A DNA stretch of 64,000 nucleotides from Hahella sp. HN01 (lineage in GTDB: Bacteria; Pseudomonadota; Gammaproteobacteria; Pseudomonadales; Oleiphilaceae): assembly GCF_018986435.1 (NCBI RefSeq), contig NZ_JAHMIN010000016.1:29438-93437 (forward strand). Reading direction: 5' to 3'. The notes beneath the pieces were generated by a model. That model worked only from the letters and a program-made list of their open reading frames with translations. It had not been told where the DNA came from and searched no databases. The position numbers were made by a program, and so were the translations under genes. Positions 32,419-42,604 of this stretch are shown here, one piece after another (position 1 is the first letter of the stretch; each line of letters starts with the position of its first letter).

Positions 32419-33072
32419 TTACGCCGCCGCGTCCAGCTCACCTAAACGTTGACGCAAGTATGACTTCACCATCAACTTTAATTCCGTCAGCATGATTGAC
32501 TCAGGCTTTTCTTCCATAGTCATGGCCAGCCTCAGGATAGCGCCGCAGGCTCTGGGCAACATCACGCATATCAACCACAGACGCTCTTGTTCGACTTGCG
32601 GATACAGCAGTTTGGCGCGATTGGTAATGGCCTGGGCGTTATCGAACAGCTCGCCGAGATCCAATTGCTGCAGCTCTGGCATCGCCTCTACGCCTGACCA
32701 GATTTCCTTATAACCCGGCTCGGACCGGTAGAAATGGGCGAAGGTGTCGATAAGTTTGTCAAACCCTTCCTCCAGATCAAACTCGTTTACAAATTCCTCC
32801 ATGACTGTGCTCAGCGTTTTGATATGGCGCTCAGCCAAGGCCTTGACTATAGCGGCCTTGTTGGGAAAATAACGGTACAAAGACGCCAGGGAAATACCCG
32901 CGCGACGGGCAATTTCCGAGGTTTTCGCTCCCTGCACGCCAACTTCACTGATAAGAATGGCAGCTTCGTTTAATATCAGCTCGACTCTTTCCCGGCTGCG
33001 TTCTTGCACGGGCTGCCTGCGCTGTTCGAGCTCCTGCAGCGCTTCTGAGTTTTTACTGGCGGTAATGTTCAT
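32419..33072 (-). CDS. TetR family transcriptional regulator
   Basis: 217 aa. The N-terminal helix-turn-helix domain has RVELILNEAAILISEVGVQG and TSEIARRAGISLASLYRYFP, the classic TetR signature. The helical C-terminal domain has a pattern seen in TetR_C-type repressors (GVEAMPELQQLDLGELFD). Two ATGs lie two codons apart; 33072 is preferred because AGGAAG is 8 bases upstream. The nearest gene that could be a target is the thioesterase at 33235-33645, which lies upstream on the same strand. Confidence 0.9.
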   Translation of the reverse strand: MNITASKNSEALQELEQRRQPVQERSRERVELILNEAAILISEVGVQGAKTSEIARRAGISLASLYRYFPNKAAIVKALAERHIKTLSTVMEEFVNEFDLEEGFDKLIDTFAHFYRSEPGYKEIWSGVEAMPELQQLDLGELFDNAQAITNRAKLLYPQVEQERLWLICVMLPRACGAILRLAMTMEEKPESIMLTELKLMVKSYLRQRLGELDAAA

Positions 33073-33234
33073 AGTCATAACTTCCTGTAGTTATTCCACG
33101 AGGTTAGTACTGATCGTTCTTGAGTTAGTACTCTGATCAAAGTCATTTCATTTGGTTTTTATTGTTGTGGGTACGGCTATTATTGCGGTACAGCAGTCTA
33201 CTAGCTGCGACGCGCCTGGCGGGCTCCTCCCCCC

Positions 33235-33645
33235 TTACCGCGGCAACGCGTAACTTCCCGTTGCGTGTGCGACCAAACCATCGCTGTTCGGCGAGTACAG
33301 ATTTACTTCACAAAATGCAATCCGGGAACCCAGTTTCAGCAGAGTCGCCTCCGCCAACAGGTCTTCCGGCTTGGGCCGTTGTAAAAAGTTGATGTTTAAA
33401 TTGCTGGTGACAGCCATTTCCACACGCCCTAAAGTCGCCAGGATAATTGCATACATGGATGCATCCGCAAGCGACATGATGATGGGGCCGGAAAGGGTTC
33501 CTCCGGGGCGCACAAAGGTTTCTGAAAACGGGATTCTGGCGATAGCGTTCTTGCCTGAGACCTCATCAACCCGGAAATCGATGGACTCCGCCATCGGCAC
33601 GCCGGTTCTGATGATGTTTTGAATTTCGTGCGCGGTCAGCATCAT
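33235..33645 (-). CDS. PaaI-type hotdog thioesterase
   Basis: 136 aa single hotdog-fold protein of the PaaI acyl-CoA thioesterase family. The signature helix region is RPGGTLSGPIIMSLADASMYA, followed by the strand AVTSNLNINFLQRP and LLAEATLLKLGSRIAFCEV, in family order. It probably hydrolyses an acyl- or aryl-CoA in the cytoplasm. The substrate cannot be assigned; no phenylacetate genes are present. Its start is close to a terminator-like hairpin oriented into it (33767-33789). Confidence 0.88.
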   Translation of the reverse strand: MMLTAHEIQNIIRTGVPMAESIDFRVDEVSGKNAIARIPFSETFVRPGGTLSGPIIMSLADASMYAIILATLGRVEMAVTSNLNINFLQRPKPEDLLAEATLLKLGSRIAFCEVNLYSPNSDGLVAHATGSYALPR

Positions 33646-33973
33646 AGGCTCAACTGTATCATCGGACGCTGGTGAGTTTGCCTCATCGCCCCAGGGTTGC
33701 CAAGCAGGTATATGGCATAAACCATGAGGCCGGTTGCGTTCTCATGACAAACTGTTGTATGACGCGAAAAAAGGCCGCTTTGGCGGGCCGTTTTGGGGAA
33801 ATCTGCGATAAATCCGATCGTCATGGCGGCCGTCGGGCCGCGCTCGGCGTCGTATTCGCAATTAATACAATCGCGCCTGTACGCAAGGAGTCATCGCTTC
33901 TACAATAGTGCGGCAGTAAAAATAAACCATTACCGGTAGTTAACCTTATTTATTTGTATTCCTGGGAAGATAT
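33646..33973. other. Divergent thioesterase/proS intergenic region
   Basis: 328 bp without a gene. Two features stand out. A minus-strand terminator-like element has GGCCCGC and GCGGCC arms (33773-33789) followed by six T (33772-33767); it points towards the thioesterase gene. A perfect GCGGCC/GGCCGC hairpin also lies at 33826-33841. The proS promoter must lie to the right but was not identified. Confidence 0.45.
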
Positions 33974-35698
33974 ATGCGCGCAAGTCGATACCTGATCGCC
34001 ACCCTGAAAGAAACCCCTGCCGACGCGGAAGTCATCAGTCATCAGTTGATGCTGCGCGCAGGCATGATTCGCAAGCTGGCCGCAGGTCTCTATACCTGGC
34101 TCCCCCTTGGCTTGAGGGTTCTGAAAAAAGTTGAAAACATCGTCAGAGAGGAAATGGACCGTTCCGGCGCCCAGGAAGTGTTGATGCCGGCGGTGCAGCC
34201 AGCAGAGCTATGGATCGAGTCCGGCCGCTGGGAGCAATACGGCGGCGAGTTGCTGCGCATTCAAGACCGCCACAACCGTGATTTCTGCGTCGGCCCGACT
34301 CATGAAGAAGTCATCACCGACCTGATTCGCAATGAATTGAAAAGCTATAAACAACTACCGGCTAACTTTTATCAGATTCAGATGAAATTCCGCGATGAGC
34401 GCCGCCCTCGCTTCGGCATCATGCGCGCCAGAGAATTCCTGATGAAGGACGCTTATTCCTTCCATGTGAATCAGGAATCGCTGGACGAGACCTACATAGT
34501 CATGTACGACGCTTATACCCGCATATTCACCCGCTTTGGCCTGGACTTCCGTCCTGTGCAGGCGGACAGCGGCAGCATCGGCGGGTCTTCTTCCCATGAG
34601 TTCCACGTACTGGCCAACTCCGGGGAAGATTTGATCGCATTCAGCACTGAAAGCGATTACGCCGCCAACCTGGAAAAAGCGGAAGCTCTGACCACGCTTA
34701 AGCAAGCGCCTGCGCCTTCCAAAGACATGACCAAGGTGGCGACGCCTGAGCAACGCACGATTGAGAGCGTCTCCGCATTCCTGAACCTGCCTGCGGAGCA
34801 AACCGTGAAAACCCTGCTGGTGCTAGGCGAAGCGGAAGAAGGCAAGCCTGCCCCAATCATCGCCCTGGTGCTGCGCGGCGATCATGTCCTTAATGAAATC
34901 AAGGCGGAAAAATTATCTGGCGTGGCGTCCCCACTGACGCTCGCCAGCGACGAAGCCATTGAGGCGGCGGTAGGCTGCAAGCCCGGCTCCATTGGTCCCG
35001 TGAATCTGCCCCTTCGCACTATTGTTGACCACAGCGCGGCCGTGCTGGCGGACTTTGTCTGCGGCGCCAACGAAGAAGGTCAGCACCTCACTGGCGTTAA
35101 CTGGGGACGCGACTGCGAAATCAAAGAAACCGCCGACCTGCGCAACGTCGTGGAAGGCGATCCCAGCCCAGATGGCAAAGGCGTTCTGGTGCTCAAAAAA
35201 GGCATCGAGGTGGGCCACGTATTCAAGCTGGGCGACAAATACAGCTCCGCCATGAACGCCACCGTCCTGGACGAGAACGGCAAAGCCACTGTAATGCAAA
35301 TGGGCTGTTACGGTATTGGCGTATCCCGTGTGGTCGCCGCCGCAATTGAACAGGGTCACGACGACAAAGGCATCATCTGGCCAGACGCCCTGGCGCCTTT
35401 CCAGGTCGCCCTGGTTCCATTGAACATGCACAAATCCGATGTCGTGCGCGAGAAAGCGGAAAGCCTTTATGCAGAACTGCTGCAGGCTGGCGTGGACGTT
35501 CTGCTGGACGACCGCAATGAGCGCCCTGGCGTTAAGTTCGCCGAAATGGAGCTCATAGGCATTCCGCACCGCGTCGTCATCAGCGATCGCGGCCTGGCGG
35601 AAGGCAAAGTGGAATACAAAGGCCGCCGTGATACCGACAGCACAGATATGACAGTGGATACTGTTGTAAACTTCATCAAAGAGAAGTTGAAAAAATAG
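33974..35698 (+). CDS. proS: Prolyl-tRNA synthetase (bacterial, with editing domain)
   Basis: Class II aminoacyl-tRNA synthetase that charges tRNA-Pro. 574 aa, the length of the bacterial form carrying the inserted editing domain. Motif 1 lies in the [20 protein letters not shown] region. Motif 2 is [17 protein letters not shown]. The editing insertion spans about residues 225-405. Motif 3 is [15 protein letters not shown], followed by the anticodon-binding domain ([21 protein letters not shown]). Only 11 bp separate its stop from the lytic transglycosylase start, so the two are probably co-transcribed. Confidence 0.98.
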   Translation: MRASRYLIATLKETPADAEVISHQLMLRAGMIRKLAAGLYTWLPLGLRVLKKVENIVREEMDRSGAQEVLMPAVQPAELWIESGRWEQYGGELLRIQDRHNRDFCVGPTHEEVITDLIRNELKSYKQLPANFYQIQMKFRDERRPRFGIMRAREFLMKDAYSFHVNQESLDETYIVMYDAYTRIFTRFGLDFRPVQADSGSIGGSSSHEFHVLANSGEDLIAFSTESDYAANLEKAEALTTLKQAPAPSKDMTKVATPEQRTIESVSAFLNLPAEQTVKTLLVLGEAEEGKPAPIIALVLRGDHVLNEIKAEKLSGVASPLTLASDEAIEAAVGCKPGSIGPVNLPLRTIVDHSAAVLADFVCGANEEGQHLTGVNWGRDCEIKETADLRNVVEGDPSPDGKGVLVLKKGIEVGHVFKLGDKYSSAMNATVLDENGKATVMQMGCYGIGVSRVVAAAIEQGHDDKGIIWPDALAPFQVALVPLNMHKSDVVREKAESLYAELLQAGVDVLLDDRNERPGVKFAEMELIGIPHRVVISDRGLAEGKVEYKGRRDTDSTDMTVDTVVNFIKEKLKK

Positions 35699-35709
35699 TC
35701 AGTTGAATC

Positions 35710-36333
35710 ATGCAGTACAGTTATTCAGTACGCCCCGCCCTTGTTCGTGGCAAGGGCTTATCTTTGCTATTCGGGATGCTCATGCTGCTGGCGCTTGCGC
35801 CGGCGGCCTCCTTCGCAGCAGGCCCTCAGGAACCGGACCCAGAGTTGCGGGCCGTATTGAAACGCACGGTCAATGAGTCCAAAAGCTTCATTGACCGCTT
35901 TGACGCCGAAGTGTGGCTGGTGGACATGTCCGCCCGTATGGAAAAATACATCAAGGACACCAACAAGCGCCTTGAGCTGCTGAAGCTGGTGCACTTAGAA
36001 GCCACCCGGGCCGGACTCAACCCGGAAATTGTCTTGTCGGTCATGCATGTGGAAAGCCGCTTCGACCCCTACGCCGTATCCAGCGCAGGCGCTCGCGGCC
36101 TGATGCAGGTGATGCCGTTCTGGATCGATGAAATCGGACGCCCGGAGGACAATCTCCATGATGTCGCCACCAATCTGCGTTACGGCTGCACGATTCTAAA
36201 GCACTATCTGGACAAGGAAAAAGGCAACCTGATTCGCGCCCTGGCCCGCTACAACGGCAGCCTGGGCAAAACCTGGTATCCAGAAAGGGTTCTGGTCGCC
36301 TGGGAACGTTACTGGTTCGTCAAACACTCCTGA
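35710..36333 (+). CDS. Lytic transglycosylase (SLT domain), exported
   Basis: 207 aa. A signal peptide (GLSLLFGMLMLLALAPAASFA, cleaved before AGPQEPDPEL) is followed by a short helical region and a goose-lysozyme-type SLT domain (about 95-200). The catalytic glutamate is Glu115 in VMHVESRFDPYAVSS. Other signatures are GARGLMQVMPFW, NLRYGCTIL and ALARYNGSLGK. It would cleave peptidoglycan glycan strands in the periplasm with anhydro-muramyl product. It has no lipobox. Encoded directly behind proS and followed by a terminator. Confidence 0.92.
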   Translation: MQYSYSVRPALVRGKGLSLLFGMLMLLALAPAASFAAGPQEPDPELRAVLKRTVNESKSFIDRFDAEVWLVDMSARMEKYIKDTNKRLELLKLVHLEATRAGLNPEIVLSVMHVESRFDPYAVSSAGARGLMQVMPFWIDEIGRPEDNLHDVATNLRYGCTILKHYLDKEKGNLIRALARYNGSLGKTWYPERVLVAWERYWFVKHS

Positions 36334-36363
36334 TTTCAACGCCAGACTCAATCTACACCATCC

Positions 36364-36400
36364 AAAACGCCGGCGGAGCTTTTCTCCCCCGGCGTTTTTA
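36364..36400 (+). terminator. Terminator after proS-transglycosylase unit
   Basis: AAAACGCCGG (36364-36373) pairs with CCGGCGTTTT (from 36389) and runs on into TTATT. It lies about 30 bp behind the transglycosylase stop. Confidence 0.85.
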
Positions 36401-36464
36401 TTATAAGTTTCCACTCACTCTAATTATTTCGAGCCACTGAGCTTTGTCGCACAAGGAATCCATT

Positions 36465-37037
36465 ATGTCCGACTCCCCTGATATCAACCCCTGGCGCACT
36501 CTCTCCAGCAATCAGGTTTATGTTAACCCCTGGATTCAAGTGGAGCACAGGGAGGTCATAGCCCCCACCGGCAAACCCGGTATTTATGGCGTTGTGCATA
36601 TGAAGAACAAGGCGGTCGGCATCGTGCCGGTCGATGACCAGGGCTACACCTGGCTGGTGGGACAGTATCGCTATGCGACGGAGGGCTATTCCTGGGAGAT
36701 CCCAATGGGCGGCGCGCCTCACGACGAATGGACGGCGGACGCCGCGCGCAGAGAGCTGCAAGAGGAGACCGGACTGGTTGCCGACGAGCTGTCAGAGTTA
36801 ATGCGCCTGCACACCAGCAACTGCGTTACTGACGAACAAGGCGTGGTATATGTCGCGCGTAAGCTTACGCAAGTCGGTTGGAATCCGGATGAAACGGAAG
36901 AGTTAAAAGTACGACGACTGCCCCTGCAGGAAGCCGTAGACATGGCGCTGAGCGGCGCAATTACGGACGCTATCAGCGTCGCAGCGTTATTGAAAATTGC
37001 GCTTCAGCACCCGGACTGGCTGACGCGAAACGAATAA
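36465..37037 (+). CDS. Nudix hydrolase
   Basis: 190 aa from ATG at 36465 (AAGGAA six bases ahead); an upstream TTG seven codons earlier is less likely. The Nudix box is complete: GGAPHDE, seven residues, RELQEETGL (about residues 86-108). The upstream EHREVIAPTGKPGIYGVV and the NKAVGIVPVDDQGYTWLVGQ strand resemble ADP-ribose pyrophosphatase-type Nudix enzymes, but the substrate is not certain. It ends 6 bp before the end of the convergent DUF2835 gene. Confidence 0.92.
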   Translation: MSDSPDINPWRTLSSNQVYVNPWIQVEHREVIAPTGKPGIYGVVHMKNKAVGIVPVDDQGYTWLVGQYRYATEGYSWEIPMGGAPHDEWTADAARRELQEETGLVADELSELMRLHTSNCVTDEQGVVYVARKLTQVGWNPDETEELKVRRLPLQEAVDMALSGAITDAISVAALLKIALQHPDWLTRNE

Positions 37038-37043
37038 AGCCGG

Positions 37044-37268
37044 CTAGTAAGCCAATTGCTCAATGGAGTGAAATTTATTGCCGTCATCGAAAGTGATGAC
37101 GAATGAACCCCGGATACCCTCTCGGGTTACGAAGCGCTGCAGGATATTGGCGGGGAATTGAACCCTGAGCCCTTCCCGGCTTATGGCGTTGACGTTTTTC
37201 GCGCTACCGCGATAAACGTTCAAATACTCCTCTGCGGATATATGGATGTCGACGATAATTTGCCGCAT
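37044..37268 (-). CDS. DUF2835 family small protein
   Basis: 74 aa protein of unknown function. The pattern YLNVYRGSAKNVNAISREG, LRVQFPANILQRFVTREG and GSFVITFDDGNKFHSIE fits the DUF2835 family as I recall it, a short beta-rich protein of gammaproteobacteria. No signal peptide or membrane segment. It lies upstream of nothing on its strand and is separated from gdhB by a GC-rich inverted repeat. Confidence 0.8.
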   Translation of the reverse strand: MRQIIVDIHISAEEYLNVYRGSAKNVNAISREGLRVQFPANILQRFVTREGIRGSFVITFDDGNKFHSIEQLAY

Positions 37269-37312
37269 CTCCAGACCACTCTGCGGTTTCTGATTAGTTC
37301 TCTAAAAATAAA

Positions 37313-37360
37313 CCGGCGCAGCCCTCCTGCTCAAGTAGAGCGAAGCGCTGCGCCGGCGTT
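37313..37360 (-). terminator. GC-rich inverted repeat after gdhB
   Basis: CCGGCGCAGC and GCTGCGCCGG arms enclose about 26 bases. Read on the minus strand (downstream of gdhB) they are followed by TTTATTTTTAG. It is a probable terminator with a large loop that itself contains AGAGCGAAGCGCT. Confidence 0.65.
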
Positions 37361-37371
37361 ACGTTACGTTA

Positions 37372-40300
37372 TCAGATCTTAGTGGTGGCGTGCGAAGTGC
37401 TCTGCGCCAGATCCAACAATTCACGCAGGGCCACAGAGTACATGGGGAACTCTGGATCTTTTGTCGCTTTCAGCTCGGTCAACATACCGCGCCAGCGCTC
37501 AATCAGGTCCGTATTGCACTCTGACCAGGCGTCAATACGCTGATCAATATCTTCCGGCGCGTCTGTCATGCGCAGGATACCGACCGTCAGAGCACGCTGC
37601 TGCCAATCGAGATCCTCACGAAAACTCTCTCTCGCCAGCGCCTGCCAATGCGTCGCAGGCTGCGCGATATTGAGCTGATGCCCGAACCACTGCATATCCA
37701 GCCTTTCGCCCATACGGAAGAACATACGCGCCACGTAATCCAGGCTGGCGCTGGTCTGCTCTTGCGCTTCAATGATGCCCAAAGCGGAGTACAGGTACGG
37801 CGTTCCCGCTACTGTCGCAGCCAGCTCATCCGGCACGCCGGCCTGACGATAGCCGTCATAGCGCTCCTGCCACAGCTTGAGCTGGTCGCCGGAGAGCAGT
37901 TCCTTGAAGTGGTGCGCGATGTAGTCGATGCCAGTGGAGAATTTGTCCATGTTCTCCATGACATTCAGTTCACTGCGACGATTTCTCAGGAACCAACGAG
38001 TCGCTCTGCGCACTAAGCGGATCAGTTCGGACATCATTGCGATCTGCATACCGCTGCCGACTTTATAATCCAAGGCTTCGATCGCCGCCCACTGATTCTG
38101 CACCTGGAAGACGTTTCTGGCGATGACGTACGCCTGAGCGATCGCCGCCACCGGCGCGCCAGTAGACTGACGCAGACGCTCCACAAAGGTAATGCCCATG
38201 TGGTTGACCATGTCGTTGGCGACCTGAGTGGCGATAATCTCGCGACGCAGGCGGTGATCGCGCATCTGACGACCAAACTTATCCACCAGCATCTGCGGGA
38301 ACTCAGTGTGCAGTTCATTAGCCAGATACTCATGATCCACCAGATCGCTGTCGATCAAGGTCTCTTTCAACCAGCCTTTGACGTAGGAAATCAGCGTACA
38401 GAGTTCCGGTCTCACCAGACCGCGCTTCATGGATTTACGCTCGGTGATGGTTTCATCATCCGGAATAAATTCCAGGCCGCGATTCAGCTTACCAATAGAC
38501 TCCAGGTGGTTGATCAAACGACGGTACTCTTCAATGCGGGTCGCCGCATCAGTCTCCGCAATACTCAGCGCCTGGGTCTGACGGTAGTTGTTCATCAACA
38601 CCAGATCGGCGACGGAGTCAGTCATGTCCGCCAGCAACTTATTACGCTGCTTCATAGTCATATCGCCGCCGGCGACAATCTCGTTCAGCAGAATCTTGAT
38701 GTTAACTTCGTGGTCAGAACAGTCCACGCCGCCAGCGTTATCAATAAAGTCAGTGTTCAGGCGACCATAGTTGAGGGCGTATTCGATACGGGCCAACTGG
38801 GTCATCCCCAGGTTGCCGCCTTCGCCGATGACTTTCACCTGCAAGTCGCTCGCGTCGACCCGCAGCGCGTCGTTGGCTTTATCGCCTACGTCTGCGTGCG
38901 ACTCTTCTGAGGATTTCACATAGGTGCCGATACCACCGAACCAAAGCAGATCAACTGGAGCCTTCAACAACTGCGAAATCAGCATGTTGGGAGGCAGGCG
39001 GTCCTGCTTGATGCCGAAGCGCGCCTTCATTTCAGGACTGATCGGAATCGACTTGGCGTTGCGCGAGAATATACCGCCGCCCGCCGAAATCAGTTTGCTG
39101 TCGTAATCCATCCACGTGGAGCGCGGCAGTTCGAAAAGGCGCTTGCGCTCTGCGAAGCTGGACGCGGCGTCCGGGTTCGGATCAATAAAGATGTGCATAT
39201 GGTTAAAGGCGGCCACCATGAGAATATGCTCAGAACGCAACATGCCATTGCCGAACACGTCTCCGGACATGTCGCCCACGCCCACCACAGTGAAGTCGTC
39301 AGTCGCTGTATTCACGCCCATTTCACGGAAGTGACGCTCAACTGAAACCCAGCCGCCGCGAGCGGTGATGCCCATCTTCTTGTGGTCGTAGCCCTGGCTG
39401 CCGCCGGATGCAAACGCGTCGCCCAGCCAGAAGTTGTACTCTTCCGACAATGAGTTGGCGATGTCGCTGAACGTTGCAGTGCCTTTATCCGCCGCCACAA
39501 CCAGGTAATAGTCGTCTTCATCGTGACGCACCACGTCCAAAGGCGGAACCACTTCGCCACTGGACAGATTATCGGTGACATCCAACAAGCCGCGAATAAA
39601 GGTTTTGTAGCAAGCGATACCTTCGTTCAGCATGGCTTCGCGATCATTCTCAGGCAGCTGTTTGGCGACGAAGCCGCCCTTGGCGCCTACCGGTACGATA
39701 ACGGAGTTCTTGACCTGCTGCGCCTTCACCAGACCCAGCACTTCCGTGCGGTAATCCTCAAAGCGATCGGACCAGCGCAGACCGCCACGGGCGACTTTGC
39801 CGCCACGCAGGTGCACGCCTTCCACACGAGGGGAATAGACGAAGATTTCGAACATCGGCAGCGGCAGCGGCATTTCCGGAATGTCGCGGGGGCTGAATTT
39901 GAAGGACATGTATCCCTTCACGCCGTTGTCTTCGCCACGTTGATAATAGTTGGTGCGCAGCGTCGCCTTGATCAGTTCGACAAAACGGCGCAGTACGCGG
40001 TCTTCGCTCAAGTGCTCTACTTCGTCCAGAGCCTGGTTGATCTCAATCTCCAGCTTCTGCTGCGCAGCGCCGCACTGGGCTTCGCTCTGAATTTTCGCTG
40101 GATTGAAACGGGCTTCGAACAGCTCGTAAATGGACTTGGCGATATGAACGTGGTTAACCAGAGTATTGGCGATAAAGTCCTGGCTATAGCTGAAACGGAT
40201 CTGACGCATGTAACGGGCGTAAGCGCGGAGCATGGCGATCTGTCGCCAATCCATCTGCGCCGCCAACACCAGGCGGTTGAAGATGTCGTTCTCAGCTTCA

Positions 40301-42234
40301 TTGGTCCACACTCGCAGAAAAAGCTCTTCGAACTTCTTGCGAATTTTCTGGATGTCGATCACTTCGCCGCCACGGCTTTGCAAAGAGAAGTCATGAATCC
40401 AGACCACTTTGCCGTTACGGTCAATCGCTTCAAACGGGTGCTCGCCCAGCACTCTCAGACCGAGGTTTTCAAACAGCGGCAGCACGTCCGATAACGGCAC
40501 TTGCACAACCCCGTGGAAAAGTTTGAAGTGCAGAATGCTTTCGTCTTCTTCCAGTGCGCGATAGAAACTCATCGCCAGCGGACGCTCATCGCTCAATGAG
40601 GCGATATGCTCGATATCGATCACCGCGCGGCGAGGTGAAAATTCCTCTCTGTACGCGCCATTGAATGCATTGGCGTACAGATGAATATAGGAGTTAGCCT
40701 GTTCTTCGCCATGCGCTTCGTACAAGCTCTCCATCAGGCCATCCTGCCAGGACTGAGCAGCCGCGATGATGCGCTCTTCCAACTCTGCTGGACGCAGGTC
40801 GCGACGCTCCGCTTGCGGTACGCGCAGGTTGAACTGCGTACGCGCCAGCACGGACTCGGAGAAATAAGTGGTGAACTCGACGTCTTCCGCGCCAGTGGCT
40901 TTAACCAGAATATCGGAAATTCGCAGACGCAGATCGGTGCTGTACAGATCTCTCGGCACATACACAATGGCGCTGACAAACTGTCCGTACACGTCCTCGC
41001 GAATAAACAGGCGAATTTTGCGACGCTCCTGGATATACAGAATACCCATAGCCACGTCGAACAAATCATCGCGCCCCAACTGGAACAGCTCATCGCGGGG
41101 ATAAACCGCCAGAATCTGATCCAACTCTTTACCCGCGTAATCGCTGGGGTTGAAGCCAGAGCGCTTCAGGACGTGTTTAACCTTACGTCTGACCAATGGG
41201 ATATCATCAGGACGCTGGTGGTAAACCCGTGAGGTATACAGACCCAGGAAGCGACGCTCCCCGATGACTTCGCCCTGCTCGTTGAACTTCTTCACTGACA
41301 CATAGTCAGGATAAGCGGGACGGTGCACCCGCGAGCGCTGCGACGATTTGGCGAAGGTGAAAATCTCGGATTGCAGCATCTGACGACGGGCTTTCTGCGG
41401 CAGATCGCTCATCTTCATCATTGCGGGACGTTCTGGATGGCTCTTCAAGATACCCAGTTCAGAACCCGCAACCTGCTGAATGATGGTGTCCTTGCCCGCC
41501 TTCTTGAATTGATACTCGTCGTAGCCAAGGAAGGTGAAATGGTCTGCCGCCAGCCACTTCAGAAACTCGCTCGCTTCTTTTAAATCCGTCTTTTTGACAT
41601 TGGGAATATCTTTCTCGAACTCGCTGATGAGTTCTTGCGCGTGCGACTTCATTTTTTCGTAGTCGCCCACTGCTGTGCGCACTTCTCCAAGAACTGTCTC
41701 CAGTTCATCTTTGATGCGCTGGTGATCAGCGGGATCGTTATGACGATCGATCTCCACATACACCATGGACTCGCCCAGCTCCCGCGCCGGCTCTTCGTCA
41801 CGGCCGATAACGCGTTTGAGTTTGGCGGAACTGTCACGCTCGATGTACAGAACCGCATGCTGAATGGAGTGCAGCGTCAACTCCATGCGGTTCAGCCCCA
41901 TACGCACCGAGTCAACGATAAAGGGAATGTTGTTGTGAAGTATGCCAATGACAGTGTGGGTGGATTGCCAGCCGTGCGTTTCCAGGTCCGGGTTGAATAC
42001 GGTGACCTTGGGCTGGTCTTGATGATGATCTTGCAGGAAGTGCCAACAGGCGACGACTGCGCCGTAGATATCCGCCAGACGGCGACTACGGATTTCGTCC
42101 AGAGGCGACATTTCGAGATAAAGCCGGGCGAACCGGTTCACATCCTCCGCTAAGCCAGGTTCCAGTTTCTTTTTGAACTCCTCCTCTAAAAGCTCAAAAA
42201 ACTGCTCCCTGGTCTCTACGCTAATCTGCTTCAT
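37372..42234 (-). CDS. gdhB: NAD-specific glutamate dehydrogenase, large (180-kDa class)
   Basis: Catabolic glutamate dehydrogenase that oxidises glutamate to 2-oxoglutarate and ammonia with NAD+. 1,620 aa, matching the very large class known from Pseudomonas and Streptomyces. The N-terminal 600-700 residues are the ACT-like regulatory region (ARELGESMVYVEIDRHND; SYSDEYQFKK-type segments). The catalytic core has GKVARGGLRWSDRFEDYRTE, VPVGAKGGFVAK, GVGDMSGDVFGNGML and IGEGGNLGMTQLARIEYAL. A long helical C-terminal domain follows. Its product feeds odhAB. The only gene on its transcript; it ends at an inverted repeat. Confidence 0.97.
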   Translation of the reverse strand: MKQISVETREQFFELLEEEFKKKLEPGLAEDVNRFARLYLEMSPLDEIRSRRLADIYGAVVACWHFLQDHHQDQPKVTVFNPDLETHGWQSTHTVIGILHNNIPFIVDSVRMGLNRMELTLHSIQHAVLYIERDSSAKLKRVIGRDEEPARELGESMVYVEIDRHNDPADHQRIKDELETVLGEVRTAVGDYEKMKSHAQELISEFEKDIPNVKKTDLKEASEFLKWLAADHFTFLGYDEYQFKKAGKDTIIQQVAGSELGILKSHPERPAMMKMSDLPQKARRQMLQSEIFTFAKSSQRSRVHRPAYPDYVSVKKFNEQGEVIGERRFLGLYTSRVYHQRPDDIPLVRRKVKHVLKRSGFNPSDYAGKELDQILAVYPRDELFQLGRDDLFDVAMGILYIQERRKIRLFIREDVYGQFVSAIVYVPRDLYSTDLRLRISDILVKATGAEDVEFTTYFSESVLARTQFNLRVPQAERRDLRPAELEERIIAAAQSWQDGLMESLYEAHGEEQANSYIHLYANAFNGAYREEFSPRRAVIDIEHIASLSDERPLAMSFYRALEEDESILHFKLFHGVVQVPLSDVLPLFENLGLRVLGEHPFEAIDRNGKVVWIHDFSLQSRGGEVIDIQKIRKKFEELFLRVWTNEAENDIFNRLVLAAQMDWRQIAMLRAYARYMRQIRFSYSQDFIANTLVNHVHIAKSIYELFEARFNPAKIQSEAQCGAAQQKLEIEINQALDEVEHLSEDRVLRRFVELIKATLRTNYYQRGEDNGVKGYMSFKFSPRDIPEMPLPLPMFEIFVYSPRVEGVHLRGGKVARGGLRWSDRFEDYRTEVLGLVKAQQVKNSVIVPVGAKGGFVAKQLPENDREAMLNEGIACYKTFIRGLLDVTDNLSSGEVVPPLDVVRHDEDDYYLVVAADKGTATFSDIANSLSEEYNFWLGDAFASGGSQGYDHKKMGITARGGWVSVERHFREMGVNTATDDFTVVGVGDMSGDVFGNGMLRSEHILMVAAFNHMHIFIDPNPDAASSFAERKRLFELPRSTWMDYDSKLISAGGGIFSRNAKSIPISPEMKARFGIKQDRLPPNMLISQLLKAPVDLLWFGGIGTYVKSSEESHADVGDKANDALRVDASDLQVKVIGEGGNLGMTQLARIEYALNYGRLNTDFIDNAGGVDCSDHEVNIKILLNEIVAGGDMTMKQRNKLLADMTDSVADLVLMNNYRQTQALSIAETDAATRIEEYRRLINHLESIGKLNRGLEFIPDDETITERKSMKRGLVRPELCTLISYVKGWLKETLIDSDLVDHEYLANELHTEFPQMLVDKFGRQMRDHRLRREIIATQVANDMVNHMGITFVERLRQSTGAPVAAIAQAYVIARNVFQVQNQWAAIEALDYKVGSGMQIAMMSELIRLVRRATRWFLRNRRSELNVMENMDKFSTGIDYIAHHFKELLSGDQLKLWQERYDGYRQAGVPDELAATVAGTPYLYSALGIIEAQEQTSASLDYVARMFFRMGERLDMQWFGHQLNIAQPATHWQALARESFREDLDWQQRALTVGILRMTDAPEDIDQRIDAWSECNTDLIERWRGMLTELKATKDPEFPMYSVALRELLDLAQSTSHATTKI

Positions 42235-42604
42235 TAAATTTGCACCTTTTTATTATTGGCTCAAAAAAGCAACGACCCCAAAACTTCTTTTACAACGAGG
42301 CAGTGAACTGAAAGAGATGACGCCTGCAGTTTTAAGAATAGTTCAGGTATTGAAATCTGTTTATGCTGTTTGGGAGCCAAGAGCCTAGCAGGGCGGATAC
42401 GCGTTTTTAATACAGTTTAGTACCTACTACAAAAGATCAAAAATCGCCGCTAACGAAATTTTTTTCTTATTTGTATCATAGAGTTGCAGAGCACACTTTG
42501 TGGAAAAGCGCCCCTGCGCCGCCTTTGCGATAAGTGGAAATACCTAGGCAATAACACGCAGGAAAAAGAACGGATTTTAACCACCCCATTTAACCGCCGC
42601 GTTA
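42235..42604. other. Upstream region of gdhB
   Basis: 370 bp with no gene, AT-rich in the middle. It must contain the gdhB promoter on the minus strand. It is also the 3' region of the small membrane protein at 42605. I saw no strong hairpin with a T-run and no convincing operator. Confidence 0.35.

Noticed and set aside
39523..40494. 323-codon plus-strand frame
   Set aside because: Opposite the core of gdhB; no ribosome site or domain, so explained by codon bias of the real gene.
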